NCBI RefSeq assembly: GCF_003663945.1
Contig: NZ_RCCH01000004.1
Location: forward strand, 288,832-352,831
Direction of reading: 5' to 3'
Origin: Lacinutrix venerupis
Lineage (GTDB): Bacteria; Bacteroidota; Bacteroidia; Flavobacteriales; Flavobacteriaceae
DNA: 64,000 nt
Every line of letters starts with the position of its first letter. The stretch's first letter is position 1. Shown one piece after another: positions 1 through 7,163 of the stretch. A program made the translations under genes and the position numbers. The notes under the pieces were generated by a model. The model did no database searches. It saw nothing but the letters and a program-made list of their open reading frames with translations, and had not been told where the DNA came from.

Positions 1-78
1 ATTTTTATGCTAATTTAGAGAAATAATCATTTATATAAACTAATAGCTTACTCCAACCTATAAATTAGAATACGCTTT

Positions 79-672
79 ATGCTCTCTCACAAAGAAATAC
101 ATCTTAATTTACCAAACTCAGATATTAGCTATTATCCAAATTTCTTTTCTAAAAGCGAAGCACTAGATTTTTATAATACTATTTTAAACGAAACCAATTG
201 GAGACAAGATAATATCACAATTTTTGGTAAAACATATGCGCAACCTAGATTAACAGCTCTTTTTGCCAATAATACAAAAACGTATAGTTACTCTAACATT
301 ATTATGCACCCAGAACCATTTACCAATACATTATTAACAATAAAAAGTAAAATTGAAACTCTAACAGATGTAAATTTTACAACATGTTTAGCTAATTTAT
401 ATAGAGATGGTAAAGACAGTAATGGTTGGCATGCAGACAACGAAAAAGAATTAGGAAAGAATCCTGTAATAGCATCTATAACTTTAGGAGCTGCCAGACA
501 CTTTAGCCTAAAACATAAAAATGATAAAAATTTAAAACATAAACTATTATTAGAAAATGGCAGTTTATTATTAATGAAAGGTGAAACACAACATTTTTGG
601 CTGCATCAAATTGCTAAGACCAAAAAGGAAGTAAAACCAAGAATTAATTTAACATTTAGAGTTATTTACTAA
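79..672 (+). CDS. AlkB-like 2OG-Fe(II) dioxygenase
   Basis: The 197-residue protein looks like an AlkB-family DNA/RNA dealkylation dioxygenase, which oxidises alkyl groups off bases using Fe(II) and 2-oxoglutarate. The iron-binding HxD is visible at H118-A-D120 in WHADNE. The distal histidine is probably H176 (WLHQI). The C-terminal PRINLTFR supplies the 2-oxoglutarate and substrate arginines (R188, R194). NLYRDG just before the HxD is also typical. The length is normal for the short bacterial AlkB homologues. It stands alone, with its own terminator immediately downstream. The family assignment is firm, but the exact substrate cannot be read from sequence. Confidence 0.88.
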   Translation: MLSHKEIHLNLPNSDISYYPNFFSKSEALDFYNTILNETNWRQDNITIFGKTYAQPRLTALFANNTKTYSYSNIIMHPEPFTNTLLTIKSKIETLTDVNFTTCLANLYRDGKDSNGWHADNEKELGKNPVIASITLGAARHFSLKHKNDKNLKHKLLLENGSLLLMKGETQHFWLHQIAKTKKEVKPRINLTFRVIY

Positions 673-686
673 AGTTTTGCGCACAA

Positions 687-715
687 AAAAACCAAAGTCC
701 CTCAACTTTGGTTTT
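687..715 (+). terminator. Rho-independent terminator after the AlkB-like gene
   Basis: AAACCAAAGT and ACTTTGGTTT form a 10-bp stem around a 6-nt loop. It lies about 15 bases after the stop codon and ends in a short T run. Confidence 0.75.
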
Positions 716-1012
716 ATGTATTTGCTTTATATTTTTGGTTAGATTTAGGGTTACTATATCAACAAAAAGCGATGCAAATATTAATTAATTAATCCATTGA
801 CTAAAAAGTATGTTTCTTAGCACACTCCAAATGTAGGGTAGTTTTTAATTTTTAGACGTTTAAACACATTGATTTTCGACGAAATGCACAAAATTTTAAC
901 ACAAATAGACAAAATAGCCATTTAAATCGACAAAACACACATTTGCTCAATCAAATTTATCGTGCTTTTTTATATAAAATTAAACAGTAAATTTGTTTTA
1001 AAATATTGCAAA
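716..1012. other. AT-rich intergenic stretch
   Basis: Apart from the terminator before it and the promoter-like element after it, this stretch between the AlkB-like gene and the hydrolase shows no convincing ORF, stable hairpin or repeat. It contains several loosely repeated GACAAAA-like words that I could not organise into a motif. Confidence 0.5.
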
Positions 1013-1027
1013 TGGCATTCTATTTGT
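1013..1027 (+). promoter_or_regulatory. Sigma-54-type -24/-12 promoter candidate
   Basis: TGGCAT-TCTAT-TTGT matches the sigma-54 pattern TGGCAC-N5-TTGC at the GG and TTG positions and in spacing. It would start transcription near 1039, 17 bases before the hydrolase start codon. A housekeeping TAAATTTG word also lies upstream at about 988, so the assignment is tentative. Confidence 0.4.
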
Positions 1028-1055
1028 AAAATAAAAAGTATAAACATATAATATT

Positions 1056-1985
1056 ATGAAAACAAGGTTTCTAATTGCATTATTATTTTTTGGAAGTTTA
1101 GGTTTTACTTCGGCCCAAGAAAAAAATTATACAGCGCAAGAGATTGCTGTAAACAAAATAATTGATGGAACTTTACTCCTTCCCAACGGTATAAAAAACC
1201 CAGATTTAGTTATCATAATTGCAGGTTCAGGACCTACAGATAGAGACGGCAATCAAAACTTTTTAAAATCAAATTCTTTAAAAAAATTAGCACAAGGCCT
1301 ATCAGAAAAAAATATTGCTACTTTTCGTTACGATAAGCGCATAGTAAAACAAATAAGAAAAGGCAACGTAGATAAAAATATAATGTTTGATGATTTTGTA
1401 GTTGATGCAAAATCTGTTCTTAATTATTTTAAAAACACTAAAAACTATAACAAAATTTATATTGCCGGACATAGCCAAGGTAGTTTAATTGGTTTATTAA
1501 CCGCTAAAGATGGTGCAGATGGTTTTATTTCTCTTGCCGGAGCAGGCCAATCTATTGGTAGTGTACTTATTGAGCAAGTTGAAAAAACAGCACCAATGTT
1601 TTTAGAAGATACTAAGCGCATTGTTAAAGTTTTAGAAGAAGGAAAAACCACTACAAACTTTCCTCCTGCTTTGGCTAGTATTTTTAGTTTAGAAATACAA
1701 CCATTTATGTCTAACTGGATGTCTTACAATCCGCAAACTGAAATAAAAAAACTAGACATGCCTATATTAATTATAAACGGCACTAAGGATTTACAAGTTT
1801 CTGAAGCTGAAGCTAAACTTTTACATGATGCTGCACCTAAAGCTCAATTAAAAATTATTGATAAAATGAATCATATTTTAGTACCTATTGAAGGTGATGA
1901 TTTAGAGAATTCAAAATCTTACAACGAAGCAAATAGAGCATTAGCTCCAGAGTTAATTGAAACCATAGTTTCGTTTATAAAATAA
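1056..1985 (+). CDS. Secreted alpha/beta hydrolase
   Basis: This 309-residue protein has an N-terminal signal peptide (about residues 1-20, ending TSAQ) and an alpha/beta-hydrolase fold. The nucleophile elbow is GHSQGS with S140. The likely acid is D245 (NGTKDLQV) and the histidine is H273 (MNHILV), giving a complete triad in the expected order. GSGPTDRDGN at about 57-66 is the oxyanion-side loop typical of this hydrolase group. Substrate is unknown; esterase or peptidase activity is plausible. It is monocistronic, with a terminator after the stop and a sigma-54-like promoter in front. Confidence 0.85.
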   Translation: MKTRFLIALLFFGSLGFTSAQEKNYTAQEIAVNKIIDGTLLLPNGIKNPDLVIIIAGSGPTDRDGNQNFLKSNSLKKLAQGLSEKNIATFRYDKRIVKQIRKGNVDKNIMFDDFVVDAKSVLNYFKNTKNYNKIYIAGHSQGSLIGLLTAKDGADGFISLAGAGQSIGSVLIEQVEKTAPMFLEDTKRIVKVLEEGKTTTNFPPALASIFSLEIQPFMSNWMSYNPQTEIKKLDMPILIINGTKDLQVSEAEAKLLHDAAPKAQLKIIDKMNHILVPIEGDDLENSKSYNEANRALAPELIETIVSFIK

Positions 1986-2000
1986 ACATTTAAAATTAAA

Positions 2001-2032
2001 AAAAGGCTTACAAAATTGTAAGTCTTTTTTTT
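2001..2032 (+). terminator. Terminator after the hydrolase
   Basis: GGCTTACAA pairs with TTGTAAGTC, with one G:U, followed by an eight-T run. Confidence 0.75.
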
Positions 2033-2061
2033 ACACCATAAAACAAAGTGAGTTTTTAGAA

Positions 2062-2174
2062 ATAGAAAAAGCGCCTACTAAAGGCGCTTTTTCATACTAA
2101 CCAACCAAAAATATGATAATTACTACTCTTAGATTAAAGTAACCACACTCTAAAATTGTCGTTGTAGTAATTAC
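2062..2174 (-). ncRNA. Structured small RNA candidate, copy 1
   Basis: Read on the minus strand, these 113 bases fold into an 11-bp outer helix (2164-2174 with 2116-2126) and a 7-bp inner helix (2149-2155 with 2127-2133). An 8-nt bulge reading AACGACAA lies between them on the 5' side. A single-stranded linker (TATTTTTGGTTGGTTAGTAT) follows, and the RNA ends in an 11-bp terminator stem (2066-2076 with 2082-2092) and a T tail. A second copy lies 245 bp to the right with seven differences. The four in helices preserve pairing only as minus-strand RNA, by G:U exchange. The other three fall in the terminator loop and the bulge. No conserved peptide is encoded. Neither the function nor an RNA family is established; the Flavo-1 motif would be worth comparing. 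Confidence 0.72.
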
Positions 2175-2183
2175 ATCTACTAG

Positions 2184-2199
2184 TTCAAATAACGTGCCA
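2184..2199 (-). promoter_or_regulatory. Sigma-54-type promoter of small RNA copy 1
   Basis: On the minus strand TGGCAC-GTTAT-TTGA fits the -24/-12 consensus except for the last base. Counting 12 bases from the -12 position gives a start at 2173, within one base of the 5' end of the conserved RNA. Confidence 0.6.
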
Positions 2200-2306
2200 T
2201 TTATAACTAAAGTATTTATATAATTTTATTTTATGAAAACTTTCACATTAAGCACTTTGTATTAAGTCACAAATAAAAAAATCATTTAAAAACAAAACTT
2301 TATATA

Positions 2307-2419
2307 ATAGAAAAAGCGCCTACAAGAGGCGCTTTTTCATACTAACCAACCAAAAATATGGTAATTACCACTCTTAAATTAAAGTAACCACACTCTAAAA
2401 TCGTCGTTGCAGTAATTAC
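2307..2419 (-). ncRNA. Structured small RNA candidate, copy 2
   Basis: This is the second copy of the 113-base element, 106 of 113 bases identical to copy 1. On the minus strand the outer helix pairs 2409-2419 with 2361-2371, including two G:U pairs that replace A-U pairs of copy 1. The inner helix carries one further C-to-U change that still pairs with G. The terminator stem (2311-2321 with 2327-2337) is unchanged and its two differences are confined to the loop. Pairing is broken by C/A mismatches if the plus strand is considered, so the minus strand is the likely RNA. Confidence 0.72.
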
Positions 2420-2428
2420 TATTTATAT

Positions 2429-2444
2429 TTCAATTAGTGTGCCA
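2429..2444 (-). promoter_or_regulatory. Sigma-54-type promoter of small RNA copy 2
   Basis: On the minus strand TGGCAC-ACTAA-TTGA lies at exactly the same distance from the conserved RNA start as in copy 1. The two N5 spacers differ and so do the nine bases before the RNA, so the -24/-12 words are conserved against a diverged background. Confidence 0.6.
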
Positions 2445-2497
2445 AAGTGTTTTTATAGTATTCATATTAAAGTATTTTAAGAAATGTTTCACATTAT

Positions 2498-2852
2498 TAA
2501 TGTATAAAAAAAACAACTTAATAACAAGTAAAGATATGTTTGCCACAATAGCAGAAATAGCAGGTATAGAAATTAAAGAAATAAATGATAGCAAAAGCTT
2601 TAAGCCGCTTTTATCTAAAGAGCAGTCAATTAGAAAGCGTCAATATTCTGAAATAAAGAATAACAAAAATGATGCTTGGACTATACGCAATGGTACCTAC
2701 AAATTAATAGTATTTACTGACGGCAAAGAGGAAATCTATAATTTAAGTAATGATCCTTACGAGAAAAACAACATTTTAAATTCGACTTTAAATACTATTA
2801 AAAAAAATCTAAAGAAGAATTAGAAATCGAATTATTAAGAATAAGAAATTAA
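2498..2852 (+). pseudogene. Sulfatase C-terminal remnant, frameshifted
   Basis: The reading frame from about 2498 encodes the carboxy-terminal end of a sulfatase. SKDMFATIAEIAGIE, the YSEIKNN and WTIRNGTYKLI segments and EIYNLSNDPYEKNNIL are the usual order at the end of arylsulfatases. The whole N-terminal catalytic part, with the formylglycine C/S-x-P-x-R motif, is missing. The frame stops at 2823, but a shift in the eight-A run at 2800-2807 opens SKEELEIELLRIRN, ending at 2852, which is the expected sulfatase tail. This is therefore a truncated and frameshifted gene. The apparent start at 2437 lies inside the promoter of the opposite-strand RNA and is not meaningful. Confidence 0.78.
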
Positions 2853-2901
2853 AAAACCACTAACTATACTCTACTTGATTTTATAAAATAAATAGGCTAA
2901 C

Positions 2902-2942
2902 TTCGTTTAACGTTTGATATAAAACGTTGATTTTTATCAACG
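2902..2942. repeat. Hairpin-rich leader with an 11-bp word found inverted downstream
   Basis: TTCGTTTAACG at 2902-2912 recurs inverted at 3739-3749, on the far side of the next gene. CGTTGAT-TTTT-ATCAACG (2925-2942) is a perfect 7-bp hairpin 49 bases before the start codon at 2991. Confidence 0.5.
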
Positions 2943-2990
2943 AAATATTACAAACATCAAAACCAGATATTAATTTTTAAATTTAAAACC

Positions 2991-3692
2991 ATGAAACAAT
3001 TTTACATTTTAACTTCAATTTTTATTTTAAGTTTTAGTCAAATATATGGCCAAACTGAATGGACAGGACCTACTATTACAGTGACAAAAACAGATTATGC
3101 TGATTGGACGCTACCAGAAAACCAAGACGCAATTACAGCTAATGTTATTTTAACTAGAGCTGATAATCGAGGGATTTTTAACATCGCACAAGAAACTGAA
3201 TTTGACAATAATAATTATACTAGTCCGATAGATACAGAATGGGCAATTGGCACTATTGCTGATGGTGTTGGCACACTAACATTTGATACATGGGATAATA
3301 CTCATTCAGCTAGTCCTCAAAATATAATTAATGTTGATGTAGTACTTCACTTAATAACTGATGACATTTATATCGACACTAAAATAACTGCTTGGACATC
3401 TGGTGGTGCTGGTGGCGGATTCACTTACGAGCGTTCTACTGACCCATCTTTGAGTACGAACAAATTCGAGCTGGACAATGCTTTTAAAATATATCCAAAC
3501 CCATCTAATGACTATATTTATATTTTAGGATTAACTGGAATTGAAAAATATACAATTTACAATGTTTTAGGAGCCAAAATTAAAAAAGGAGTTATTTCTA
3601 ATAATGAAAAAATTGACATTAGAGATTTTACAAATGGATTATATTTCTTGAAATTTGAAAATGGAAATACTATTAAATTTTTAATAGAATAA
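2991..3692 (+). CDS. Type IX secreted protein, unknown function
   Basis: The 233-residue protein has a signal peptide ending about residue 21 (QIYGQ). A compact, acidic, beta-rich domain spans about residues 22-150. The last 75 residues are a type A sorting domain: FKIYPNPSNDYIYI, then YNVLGAKIKKG, then LYFLKF near the end. Such domains send proteins through the type IX secretion system, where they are cleaved and released or anchored. I do not recognise the N-terminal domain, which includes a glycine-rich loop GGAGGG. The gene is flanked by inverted TTCGTTTAACG words and lies next to decayed sequence, so recent acquisition is possible. Confidence 0.8.
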   Translation: MKQFYILTSIFILSFSQIYGQTEWTGPTITVTKTDYADWTLPENQDAITANVILTRADNRGIFNIAQETEFDNNNYTSPIDTEWAIGTIADGVGTLTFDTWDNTHSASPQNIINVDVVLHLITDDIYIDTKITAWTSGGAGGGFTYERSTDPSLSTNKFELDNAFKIYPNPSNDYIYILGLTGIEKYTIYNVLGAKIKKGVISNNEKIDIRDFTNGLYFLKFENGNTIKFLIE

Positions 3693-3725
3693 AATAGCCA
3701 ATAACATTTTCTAAAAATGCATAAC

Positions 3726-3749
3726 TAACGGTTGAGACCGTTAAACGAA
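3726..3749. repeat. Inverted repeat plus inverted copy of an upstream 11-mer
   Basis: TAACGGT-TGAG-ACCGTTA forms a perfect 7-bp stem (3726-3743). It overlaps CGTTAAACGAA (3739-3749), the exact reverse complement of 2902-2912. Confidence 0.5.
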
Positions 3750-3765
3750 CTTTTTTCCAAAACAT

Positions 3766-3796
3766 AAAAAAAGCACAGTCCTAAAACTGTGCTTTT
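3766..3796. terminator. Bidirectional terminator
   Basis: AAAAGCACAGT and ACTGTGCTTTT form an 11-bp stem. A-rich and T-rich flanks on either side suit both converging genes. Confidence 0.75.
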
Positions 3797-3840
3797 AATT
3801 TATATATTATTTTAACATATCGGCGTATGCAGAAATTTAT

Positions 3841-5169
3841 TTAAATCTCACGTTTAGTATCCCAAGCTTCTAAATAATCTTTTACTGCTTTAACAAATTG
3901 TCCACCAAGTGCTCCATTTACAACACGATGGTCGTAAGAGTGCGACAAGAACATTCTGTAACGAATACCTATAAAATCGCCATCTGGTGTTTCTATTACT
4001 GCTGGCACTTTACGTATTGCTCCTAAAGCTAAAATTCCTACTTGTGGCTGGTTTATTATTGGAGTTCCCATAATACTACCAAAAGTACCTACGTTTGTTA
4101 CAGTATAAGTTCCTCCTTGTATATCGTCTGGCTTTAATTTATTTTCTCTTGCGCGTTTTGCTAAATCGTTTACCTGCTTTGTCATGCCAACTAAATTAAG
4201 TTGATCTGCATTTTTAATAACTGGCACAATTAAATTGCCATCTGGTAAAGCTGCTGCCATACCCAGATTAATATTTTTCTTTTTAACAACTGTGTCGCCT
4301 TGAAGAGAAATATTCATCATTGGGAAATCGCGTAATGCTTTTGCAATTGCCTCCATAAAAATTGGCGTAAACGTAAGGTTTTCTCCTTCACGTTTCATAA
4401 AACCATCTTTTACCTTTTTTCTCCAATTCCAGATATTTGTAACATCTGCTTCAATAAAACTTTGCACATGAGCACTTGTTTGTACACTTTCTACCATATG
4501 GTGTGCAATTAATTTGCCCATTCTACTGAGCTCTATAATTTCATCACCTTCAGCAGAAACCACAGGAGCTGCAGATTTTTTCTTTTCCACTTTAGTTTCT
4601 GGTGTAGCTTTTTGTATTGGAGCGTTTTGCGCTACGTTTTGAACCGATTGCTTACCTCTATTTGCAATATATGCTTGCATATCTGCTTTAGTAACACGGC
4701 CATCTTTTCCTGTTCCTGTAATAGTATCTAATTCTGCTTGAGCAATACCTTCGGCTTTAGCCATATTTTTTACTAAAGGAGAATAAAATCTATCTCCATT
4801 AGAAGTAATTGGAGCTGTACTTTCTTGTGCAGCTACAACTGTTTGAGAAACTTCTGCAGCAGTAGCAGGTGCTTCTTCAACTACAGTTTCTTCAACCTTT
4901 GGAGCTTCAGCAGTAGCACTACCTTCTCCTTCTGTTTCTATAATAGCAATGGTTTGTCCTACTTGTACAACATCGTCTACATTAAATAGCACCTCAACTA
5001 AAACGCCATCTACTTCACTTGGTACTTCGCTATCTACTTTATCTGTTGCAATTTCTAAAATTGCTTCATCTTGTTCTATAGTATCTCCAACTTCTTTTAA
5101 CCATGAAGTAATTGTTGCTTCAGCAACACTTTCTCCCATTTTCGGTAATTTTAGTTCAAACTTTGCCAT
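3841..5169 (-). CDS. 2-oxoacid dehydrogenase E2 acyltransferase
   Basis: The 442-residue dihydrolipoyl acyltransferase transfers the acyl group from lipoate to CoA in a 2-oxoacid dehydrogenase complex. The N-terminal lipoyl domain (about 1-78) carries the lipoylated lysine K44 in ATDKVDSE. An acidic, Ala/Pro/Val-rich linker follows. The E3/E1-binding domain covers about 128-166 (FYSPLVKNMAKAEGI). The catalytic domain is about 212-442. In the active-site motif HxxxDG the aspartate is replaced by asparagine (H414-RVV-N418-G). The gene is alone, without E1 or E3 neighbours, so branched-chain, pyruvate or 2-oxoglutarate specificity cannot be assigned. Confidence 0.88.
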   Translation of the reverse strand: MAKFELKLPKMGESVAEATITSWLKEVGDTIEQDEAILEIATDKVDSEVPSEVDGVLVEVLFNVDDVVQVGQTIAIIETEGEGSATAEAPKVEETVVEEAPATAAEVSQTVVAAQESTAPITSNGDRFYSPLVKNMAKAEGIAQAELDTITGTGKDGRVTKADMQAYIANRGKQSVQNVAQNAPIQKATPETKVEKKKSAAPVVSAEGDEIIELSRMGKLIAHHMVESVQTSAHVQSFIEADVTNIWNWRKKVKDGFMKREGENLTFTPIFMEAIAKALRDFPMMNISLQGDTVVKKKNINLGMAAALPDGNLIVPVIKNADQLNLVGMTKQVNDLAKRARENKLKPDDIQGGTYTVTNVGTFGSIMGTPIINQPQVGILALGAIRKVPAVIETPDGDFIGIRYRMFLSHSYDHRVVNGALGGQFVKAVKDYLEAWDTKREI

Positions 5170-5282
5170 ATTAATAATAAATGTGTCTTTTTATAATTTT
5201 AGAATGCAAAATTACTAAAAAATAGTCGATTTATCTGACTATTCAATATAATAATATTTTTACATTTTTAATATTTTGGTAC

Positions 5283-6386
5283 TTAAAAGCGTATTACCTC
5301 ACCTCTACTTTTGGAGGAATGACTTCCGAGTATAAAATTAGCGTTTTTTGGAAGTATTTTAAACGATAAATTTTTATTTTTTTCTGAAGTTTCCATTTCA
5401 TCTATAATCGTTTGATAACTAATATAATTAGCATCAAAAATTACTTGTGTATTGTTTTTAATTTTAGAAATATCTAAAACAACATCAACAGGTTTTGATA
5501 AAATTTTTAATAATGCCTCTTGGTTATTATTTGAAACTAGAGCATAGTTTTTAAATTTTAAAATTTTTGTAGAATTAGTTTTACCAAACCATTGCGCAAA
5601 TTGTATTCCTAAAAAAACTAAAGCATCAAAACACCAATTATTTTTAAAATGTTTTTTATAAAATATTTGCATTGCACCATAAAACCGTTTTGCATAAGTT
5701 TTATCTTTTAAAGTACTTTCTCCCTTATAATGTATTACACTTGTTTTCCCGTAGTAATAGCTTTTATAACCTGCTTTTTTAATTTTATAACTTAAATCTA
5801 TGTCCTCGCCGTACATAAAATAGTCTTCGTCAAAACCTTTTACCTCGTTATAAACAGTTTTTTTTAATAGCATAAAAGCACCTACAAAAACATCTGTTTC
5901 GCCTATTTCATTCTCATTTAAATGGTTTGCGTAATAATGCGCATCGTTACCTAATGCTTTTTGTATTGCTATTTTTGTAATTGGAACATTACGCTTACTT
6001 TCTGGCAAAAAAATACCGTTACCATCTATTAATTTGCAACCTACAACACCAACATTATCTTGCATTTTAGCAAAACTTAATAACGTTTTAAAAGTATTTT
6101 CACCAACAACTGTATCTGGGTTTAAAATACATACAAATTCTCCTTTTGCTAATTTTACACCAATATTATTACCTTTAGAAAAGCCTAAATTCTCTTTATT
6201 TTCAATAAGTTTTACGTTTGGAAAATTTGCTTTTACCATTTTGCAACTATCGTCGTGAGAGTTATTATCGACTACAATAATTTCTGCTTCAAAATCCTTA
6301 ATAGCTGCTTCTACACTTTGTAAACACAACTCTAAAAAGTAGCGTACATTATAGTTTAGTATGATTACTGAAAGTTGCAAATGCAA
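5283..6386 (-). CDS. Family 2 glycosyltransferase
   Basis: The 367-residue protein is an inverting GT2-type transferase of the rhamnosyltransferase-like group. It opens with LSVIILNYNV, has the nucleotide-binding VVDNNS at about 38-43 and a metal-site variant NPDT near 90. EDIDLSYKIKKAGYKS at about 190-205 is the acceptor-side motif. The last 80 residues, ending in LGSHSSKSRGEVIRF, are outside the catalytic fold. No ATG fits the start. The open frame begins with TTG directly after the recR stop, and a second TTG two codons later (6380) gives the more usual start MQLSVIILNYNV. It is probably cotranscribed with recR, acting in surface polysaccharide synthesis. Confidence 0.85.
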   Translation of the reverse strand: MHLQLSVIILNYNVRYFLELCLQSVEAAIKDFEAEIIVVDNNSHDDSCKMVKANFPNVKLIENKENLGFSKGNNIGVKLAKGEFVCILNPDTVVGENTFKTLLSFAKMQDNVGVVGCKLIDGNGIFLPESKRNVPITKIAIQKALGNDAHYYANHLNENEIGETDVFVGAFMLLKKTVYNEVKGFDEDYFMYGEDIDLSYKIKKAGYKSYYYGKTSVIHYKGESTLKDKTYAKRFYGAMQIFYKKHFKNNWCFDALVFLGIQFAQWFGKTNSTKILKFKNYALVSNNNQEALLKILSKPVDVVLDISKIKNNTQVIFDANYISYQTIIDEMETSEKNKNLSFKILPKNANFILGSHSSKSRGEVIRF

Positions 6387-7004
6387 TTATTGTTTTAGTG
6401 AGGCTTCAAAAGGAATACGATTTAAAATACTGCGTCCTAGTGTAATTTCATCGGCATATTCTAACTCATCTCCAACCGAAATTCCTCTTGCTATGGTTGA
6501 TGTTTGCACTTCTAAACCATTTAACTGTTTAAAGATATAGAAGTTTGTAGTATCGCCTTCCATAGTTGGACTTAAAGCAAAAATAAGCTCCTTAACGCTG
6601 CCACTTTTAACTTTATTTACCAAACTTACAATATTTAAATCGTGAGGTCCAATGCCTTCTATTGGATTAATTTTTCCTCCTAAAACATGGTACAAGCCTT
6701 TATGAGATGCTGTATTTTCTATTGCCATAACATCTCGTACATCTTCTACCACACAAATAATATCTTTTTTTCGTAATGGATTAGAGCATATTTCACAAAT
6801 TTCTACATCACTAATATTATGGCACGATTTACAAAATTTTAAATCTTCTCGCATTTGTGATAATGCTTGAGATAAATTTTCTGTTTGCTCTTTAGGTTGT
6901 TTTAGTAAATGTAATGCTAAACGCAATGCTGTACGCTTACCAATTCCTGGTAATTGCGATATTTCGTTAACGGCATTTTCTAAAAGTTTTGATGAGAATT
7001 CCAT
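6387..7004 (-). CDS. recR: Recombination mediator RecR
   Basis: The 205-residue protein is a full-length RecR, which helps load RecA onto gapped DNA with RecF and RecO. It shows the N-terminal helix-hairpin-helix ([18 protein letters not shown], about 17-34). The four-cysteine zinc site is C58, C61, C70 and C73. The Toprim domain begins [16 protein letters not shown] near residue 83. The C-terminal [22 protein letters not shown] is the usual end. The downstream glycosyltransferase begins at the stop codon with no gap, so the two genes form one transcript. Confidence 0.96.
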   Translation of the reverse strand: MEFSSKLLENAVNEISQLPGIGKRTALRLALHLLKQPKEQTENLSQALSQMREDLKFCKSCHNISDVEICEICSNPLRKKDIICVVEDVRDVMAIENTASHKGLYHVLGGKINPIEGIGPHDLNIVSLVNKVKSGSVKELIFALSPTMEGDTTNFYIFKQLNGLEVQTSTIARGISVGDELEYADEITLGRSILNRIPFEASLKQ

Positions 7005-7163
7005 AGACTGCGAATTTAAAAATTAGTCAAGACTTTCACTAATTTTCGTGCATCTAAATACTATAAGCTTAGGTGATTCTACTCATTATATTTCACAATT
7101 TTTAAACTACTAACTTACATCTGTAAACTTATTTTGTATTTTGGCAGCAAGAATATAATTTTC

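Noticed and set aside
2062..2340. Mini-ORFs MKKRL and MKKRLL in the small-RNA terminators
   Set aside because: They are produced by the terminator stem itself, differ in length between copies and have no room for a leader-peptide function upstream of a gene.
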